A stretch of 24,579 bases of DNA from a virus, in IMG/VR virus record IMGVR_UViG_3300042446_001616, positions 1-24,579 of that record; one strand, 5' to 3'. Shown here piece after piece: positions 21,888-24,579 of the stretch (positions are counted from its first letter, which is position 1; each line of letters starts with the position of its first letter). A model generated the notes under the pieces. It did no database searches. It had not been told where the DNA came from and saw only the letters and a program-made list of their open reading frames with translations. The position numbers and the translations under genes are program-made.

Positions 21888-22316
21888 TCAAAACTTGGTT
21901 TTACTAAAATTAAATAAGGTTTTATCGATTAAACAATTGTCAACTAGTTTTTTTACTAGATTTTCGAGCATAAAAGTAACCTCTTTGTTCTTTATGTCAA
22001 ATTGTTTTTCAGCGTATAATGTGATTTCAAGGTTCATGAATGATTTCTTATCCAATTTAATTCCCTTGGTTCTAATGTCTAAATCTACAATACTTTCTGT
22101 CTTAAAAAAGTTATTTAAATTAAATTCTCTAATTGTATCTTTAATTTTCTTTCTACTTCTTAATATAGTTCTATCGAAATCGTCAGATTCATTTGTTGGT
22201 TTAACCCAAGCGTTTAATTTTATGTATACTGTTTTTAATGTTCTAAAGTCAACAGTTCCGTAGCCAATTTTAATTTTTTCATATTCGCCTAACTGAATAT
22301 ACTTACCAAATTTCAT
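21888..22316 (-). CDS. Unknown 142-aa protein between gp21 and the bS21 gene
   Basis: A 142-residue basic protein in the head module. It begins 'MKFGKYIQLGEYEKIKIGYG', then 'LKTVYIKLNAWVKPT', a helical Arg/Lys stretch 'TILRSRKKIKDTIREF', a strand-rich 'MNLEITLYAEKQFD' and a C-terminal helix. The alternation suggests an alpha/beta fold, but the family is not recognised. Its place next to gp21 suggests a head-assembly or head-completion role, which is inference only. It starts at the edge of the 104-bp divergent region, so that region may hold its promoter. Confidence 0.7.
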   Translation of the reverse strand: MKFGKYIQLGEYEKIKIGYGTVDFRTLKTVYIKLNAWVKPTNESDDFDRTILRSRKKIKDTIREFNLNNFFKTESIVDLDIRTKGIKLDKKSFMNLEITLYAEKQFDIKNKEVTFMLENLVKKLVDNCLIDKTLFNFSKTKF

Positions 22317-22353
22317 TTATCTTTTCATGTTATTGTCATTTTATGGTGTTAGT

Positions 22354-22371
22354 AACTAATTTAACTAATTT
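22354..22371. repeat. Tandem 9-bp direct repeat in the divergent regulatory region
   Basis: AACTAATTT occurs twice head-to-tail, directly upstream of the -33 element of the bS21 promoter. It could be a regulator binding site or an upstream element. Confidence 0.5.
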
Positions 22372-22391
22372 TTTTTGAAATTCCAAAAAAA
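22370..22391. repeat. 8-bp inverted repeat between the -33 and -7 elements
   Basis: TTTTTTTG and CAAAAAAA flank a 6-base centre (AAATTC). The left arm includes the -33 TTTG, so a protein bound here would cover the promoter. It could also be a coincidence of A/T tracts. Confidence 0.4.
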
Positions 22392-22402
22392 CGGTAATTT
22401 TG
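22374..22402 (+). promoter_or_regulatory. Bacteroidota-type promoter of the bS21 gene
   Basis: TTTG at 22374-22377 and TAATTTTG at 22395-22402, separated by 17 bp, match the Flavobacterium/Bacteroides primary sigma consensus (TTG...TAnnTTTG). Transcription would start about 7 bases later, leaving a leader of about 12 bases before the bS21 ATG. This suggests expression by unmodified host polymerase, early or throughout infection. Confidence 0.65.
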
Positions 22403-22407
22403 TGATA

Positions 22408-22419
22408 TATTTATTTATA
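22408..22419 (+). promoter_or_regulatory. Overlapping TATTTATT and TATTTATA motifs before bS21
   Basis: TATTTATT (22408-22415) and TATTTATA (22412-22419) overlap, ending one base before the bS21 ATG. On the opposite strand the second one reads TATAAATA, the classical T4 late promoter sequence, facing the 142-aa gene about 95 bp away. Confidence 0.35.
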
Positions 22420-22420
22420 T

Positions 22421-22612
22421 ATGATTATAATTGATTTAAGTAAGGAAAGAAATCTCGAATCTGCTCTTAGAACGTATAAAAGTAAGGTTCAAAAGACCAA
22501 GCAAATACAAAAATTAAGAGAAAGACAAGAATTTGTTAAACCTTCAGTAAGTAGAAGGAAGGAAGTATTGAAAGCGATATACCTTCAACAGAAAAAAAAT
22601 GGTCTAGATTAA
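22421..22612 (+). CDS. rpsU: Phage-encoded ribosomal protein bS21
   Basis: A 63-residue bS21 homologue, a small-subunit ribosomal protein near the 3' end of 16S rRNA. It shows 'ALRTYKSKVQKTKQIQKLRE' (15-34), then 'RQEFVKPSVSRRKEVLKAIY' (35-54), then 'LQQKK'. The KPSV-x-RR-x-E-x-x-KA-x-Y-x-Q pattern is that of Bacteroidota bS21 rather than the proteobacterial type. Tyr54 is present; as I recall, the same residue helps hide the anti-Shine-Dalgarno sequence in Flavobacterium johnsoniae ribosomes. The gene lies on the opposite strand to the surrounding head genes, with its own host-type promoter and a shared terminator. No Shine-Dalgarno sequence precedes it. bS21 is among the commonest ribosomal proteins found in phages. 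Confidence 0.88.
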   Translation: MIIIDLSKERNLESALRTYKSKVQKTKQIQKLRERQEFVKPSVSRRKEVLKAIYLQQKKNGLD

Positions 22613-22625
22613 TCCAGACCATTTT
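22596..22625. terminator. Bidirectional terminator shared by bS21 and the 248-aa gene
   Basis: A perfect 10-bp stem AAAATGGTCT/AGACCATTTT with a 10-base loop (AGATTAATCC). It is flanked by an A-tract on one side and T-rich sequence on the other, so U-runs follow the hairpin on both strands. Both genes stop inside the loop: the stop codons overlap as TTAA at 22609-22612. Stem GC content is modest, so strength is uncertain. Confidence 0.7.
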
Positions 22626-23355
22626 CTAATTGTTTTAAACGATAGTAGTTAAATTTCGTCGGGACCATTTCGTCCATTTCTTTTTTAACATCCGTTAATT
22701 TTGTTGCAAATGTTGCGTCGTTAGATTTTGCTTCACTTAAGAGGGTATCTACTTTAGTGGTTAAACTTTCTTTTAATTCGTTAACCTTTGTTTTTAAATC
22801 TTCATCAGAAAGTGATATAATTGTTTTTAAGGTTTCTTTTTGCTCTTCATTTAATGTGTTATTATAAAGAACGTTAAAATTGTTTGCCAAAACAGCATGT
22901 AATAAATTTTCATTTACTGTGTAAGTTTCGGTTGTTTTCTCAATATTTTCTTTTTTTGTTGTTAAATGTTCTACCAACTTCTTTTTAGCCATAACTTTCT
23001 TATCAATATTATTTAAGTTATCATCTTCTAATAACTGATCAATTGAATCGTAAAGTTTGTTTTCATCTATTTGCGTGTCATGAACCGACATGTTGATAAC
23101 TTGACAAAAGCTATTAATTTTCGTTGCCTTTTCCTTTAATAATTGACCAAGTTGTTCAACATAAAGTTTAGCGGTTTCTTTATCCTCAAAATACTTGTTC
23201 TCTATTTCTTCATAAAATAGATACATTTCTTTGAAATCTCTATTCTTCTTAATCACCTTAAACAAGTTTTTTGTATTTTGTTTAAAAGTTTTATCTGTGT
23301 ACGCCTCAGTTAATTTTTTCAATAACTTCGACTTTATTTTTCCAAAGTTGTTCAT
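22609..23355 (-). CDS. Unknown helical protein between portal and protease genes
   Basis: A 248-residue, Lys/Glu-rich protein, almost wholly helical or coiled-coil in appearance, with segments such as 'KIKSKLLKKLTEAYTDKTFK' at the start and 'LKTKVNELKESLTTKVDTLL' near residue 200. No membrane segment or known motif is seen. It starts two bases after the portal stop. In T4 the small prohead core proteins gp67 and gp68 lie between gp20 and gp21, so an internal core or scaffold role is a reasonable guess from position and composition. It contains several L/I-x-E sites, as expected by chance in a Glu-rich protein. It ends in Asn-Gly-Leu-Asp within a terminator loop. Confidence 0.75.
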   Translation of the reverse strand: MNNFGKIKSKLLKKLTEAYTDKTFKQNTKNLFKVIKKNRDFKEMYLFYEEIENKYFEDKETAKLYVEQLGQLLKEKATKINSFCQVINMSVHDTQIDENKLYDSIDQLLEDDNLNNIDKKVMAKKKLVEHLTTKKENIEKTTETYTVNENLLHAVLANNFNVLYNNTLNEEQKETLKTIISLSDEDLKTKVNELKESLTTKVDTLLSEAKSNDATFATKLTDVKKEMDEMVPTKFNYYRLKQLENGLD

Positions 23356-23357
23356 TT

Positions 23358-24579
23358 TTAATCGTTTAAAATATCTTTTAATTTATTCTCCATTTCATAA
23401 ATATTCCTTTGTGCCTTTTCCATATTAAATAAATCTTCTAATTTATCTCCACCGCCTAAAGATGAGATAAGTTTAGCTTTTTTACCTTCACTTAAAGGTT
23501 CCTCACCACCACCTGATGGCGGTCCTGATGGTGCAGGTGGTGCACCCATTGCTCCGCCCAATTCAGGCGCTTCACCACCACCTTCAGCGGCGGTAGCCGC
23601 CTCTGCTGCTTGCCTTTCATCTTCTGAGATACCGTACTTAGCATCAACCTCATCAAATATTCCAGAACGTTTAATTACGGTCTGTGTGTTTGTTAATTCA
23701 AAGCCCATCGCTCTTTCAAGACGTTGTTGTTGTAAATCAAGAAGAACTTCATTGTCACTAAATCCAAGAATATTTTTCTTAGCCCATGTATGTGAAACTG
23801 GTAAAATACCAACTTGAGATTGATCAGATGTCGCATCTTTGTAAAGTGTGACTTTTTCTTTCCATTGTTCAATACGTAATAAATCTGATTGTGCAGATGG
23901 ATTTGATAAACCTAATGTAAAGTTATTTAATTCATCTTCTAAACCTAACATGTATAGATGAATTAACGCAACCTTGTTTAATTCTTGAATTAATGATTTT
24001 TGAATTCTATTAATAGTTCTTGCAAAACGAATATCCATTAATGCAAGATTCTTACCATCACCAACAACTTCTTCAAAACCTAAAAACGCTTTAGGTATTC
24101 TAAGAGCCGCTAATAATTTCTTTTGAATATATTCAATATCCGCTATCTCACCTAAATTCTGTGCTCCAGGTAGTGTATCAATTGGGTTTGGTGCTGCTGG
24201 GTCACGTACTGGTATGAAATAATCTTGGTCAACAGCCATTTGATTATATCTCATATCCACTTGACCGTTTCTAGCATCTACTGATTGGTCTCTCTTGAAT
24301 TTATTAGCAACACGTTGTACATATGGTTCAATATCTTTGTCGTCCATATTACCAACGAACACCTTGAATACCCTTCTTTCAGGGGCTCTAGATGTTCTAT
24401 AAATTAACATAGCATCTTCCGCAAGTAATAATTGTTTCCAGATTCTTCTAATTTTATCCAACATAGATGTCCCATAAGGTAGTTTTCTATCATCACCTAA
24501 AATTCTAAAGTGAGCAATTTCCCATGCTTGGAATTCCATGTCACGATTTTTCCATCTAAACATTAATTCTTTAGTCGGT
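23358..24579 (-). CDS. 20: Portal vertex protein, T4 gp20-like (5' end cut by the window)
   Basis: Forms the dodecameric ring at the head vertex through which DNA is packaged. The frame is open to the window edge: the Met at 24563 is internal, preceded by codons for P-T-K-E-L. About 406 residues are visible, against 524 in T4. Typical gp20 segments are 'AMLIYRTSRAPERRVFKVFV' with 'GNMDD', then 'QDYFIPVRD', 'IDTLPGAQNLGEIADIEYIQ' and 'LLAALRIPKAFLGFE'. The C-terminus has a Gly/Pro/Ala-rich linker ('GGAMGAPPAPSGPPSGGGEE') and a short helical tail, which looks longer than in T4. It is the first gene of the visible head module. Confidence 0.95.
   Translation of the reverse strand, partial: PTKELMFRWKNRDMEFQAWEIAHFRILGDDRKLPYGTSMLDKIRRIWKQLLLAEDAMLIYRTSRAPERRVFKVFVGNMDDKDIEPYVQRVANKFKRDQSVDARNGQVDMRYNQMAVDQDYFIPVRDPAAPNPIDTLPGAQNLGEIADIEYIQKKLLAALRIPKAFLGFEEVVGDGKNLALMDIRFARTINRIQKSLIQELNKVALIHLYMLGLEDELNNFTLGLSNPSAQSDLLRIEQWKEKVTLYKDATSDQSQVGILPVSHTWAKKNILGFSDNEVLLDLQQQRLERAMGFELTNTQTVIKRSGIFDEVDAKYGISEDERQAAEAATAAEGGGEAPELGGAMGAPPAPSGPPSGGGEEPLSEGKKAKLISSLGGGDKLEDLFNMEKAQRNIYEMENKLKDILND

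Noticed and set aside
1-24579. tRNA genes, integrase, attachment sites or insertion sequences
   Set aside because: I saw no cloverleaf with the conserved T-arm, no recombinase or transposase motifs and no long terminal repeats in the window.

Overview
The window is part of the genome of a tailed, T4-like (myovirus) phage, most likely a distant 'far-T4' relative that infects Bacteroidota, probably Flavobacteriia. The T4 link rests on a contiguous minus-strand head module: portal gp20 (cut by the right edge), prohead protease gp21, acidic scaffold gp22 and major capsid protein gp23. A gp55-like late sigma factor lies on the plus strand. Four things point to the host: a bS21 ribosomal protein of the Bacteroidota type, a TTG-17 bp-TAATTTTG promoter of the Flavobacterium type, the absence of Shine-Dalgarno sequences, and a small DUF4494-like protein. 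The DNA is AT-rich and densely coded, and no intergenic gap exceeds about 105 bp.

Layout. Bases 1-3160, plus: five hypothetical or possibly structural genes, including a four-copy SDGDE repeat protein and a protein with a WYL-like N-terminal domain. Bases 3211-8835, plus: three glycosyltransferases interleaved with dUTPase, a PhoH ATPase, a HAD-like protein that has lost its catalytic aspartates, and small unknowns. Bases 8840-14945, plus: the late sigma factor, then a probable baseplate/tail operon with a 626-aa protein carrying hydrophobic segments, an OB-fold spike/hub-like protein and a beta-rich virion protein. Bases 14957-17762, plus: five genes whose N-termini look like capsid-targeting leaders ending in I/L-x-E. 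Their bodies are two unknowns, a flavodoxin-fold oxidoreductase, a pterin carbinolamine dehydratase and a basic multidomain protein. Bases 17763-24579, minus: a small SAP-like protein, a strong terminator, gp23, gp22, gp21, a 142-aa unknown, a 248-aa unknown and gp20. The bS21 gene sits in this head module on the opposite strand.

How it fits together. The gp55-like factor probably drives late genes. A motif reading TATTTAT(A/T) on the sense strand precedes eight genes and is a candidate late control element, although in several cases it is too close to the start codon to be an ordinary -10 box. gp22 scaffolds the prohead and gp21 should cut at (I/L)-x-E. The capsid protein has such a site (LINE|A, after residue 60). 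The five leader genes have similar sites, so the strongest new idea here is that 14957-17762 encodes head-packaged cargo analogous to T4 internal proteins and Alt, including two small metabolic-type enzymes. The bS21 gene, with its own host-type promoter and the conserved Tyr54, may tune host ribosomes that normally hide the anti-Shine-Dalgarno sequence.

All assignments come from reading the sequence and remembered family motifs; no database search or folding program was run.
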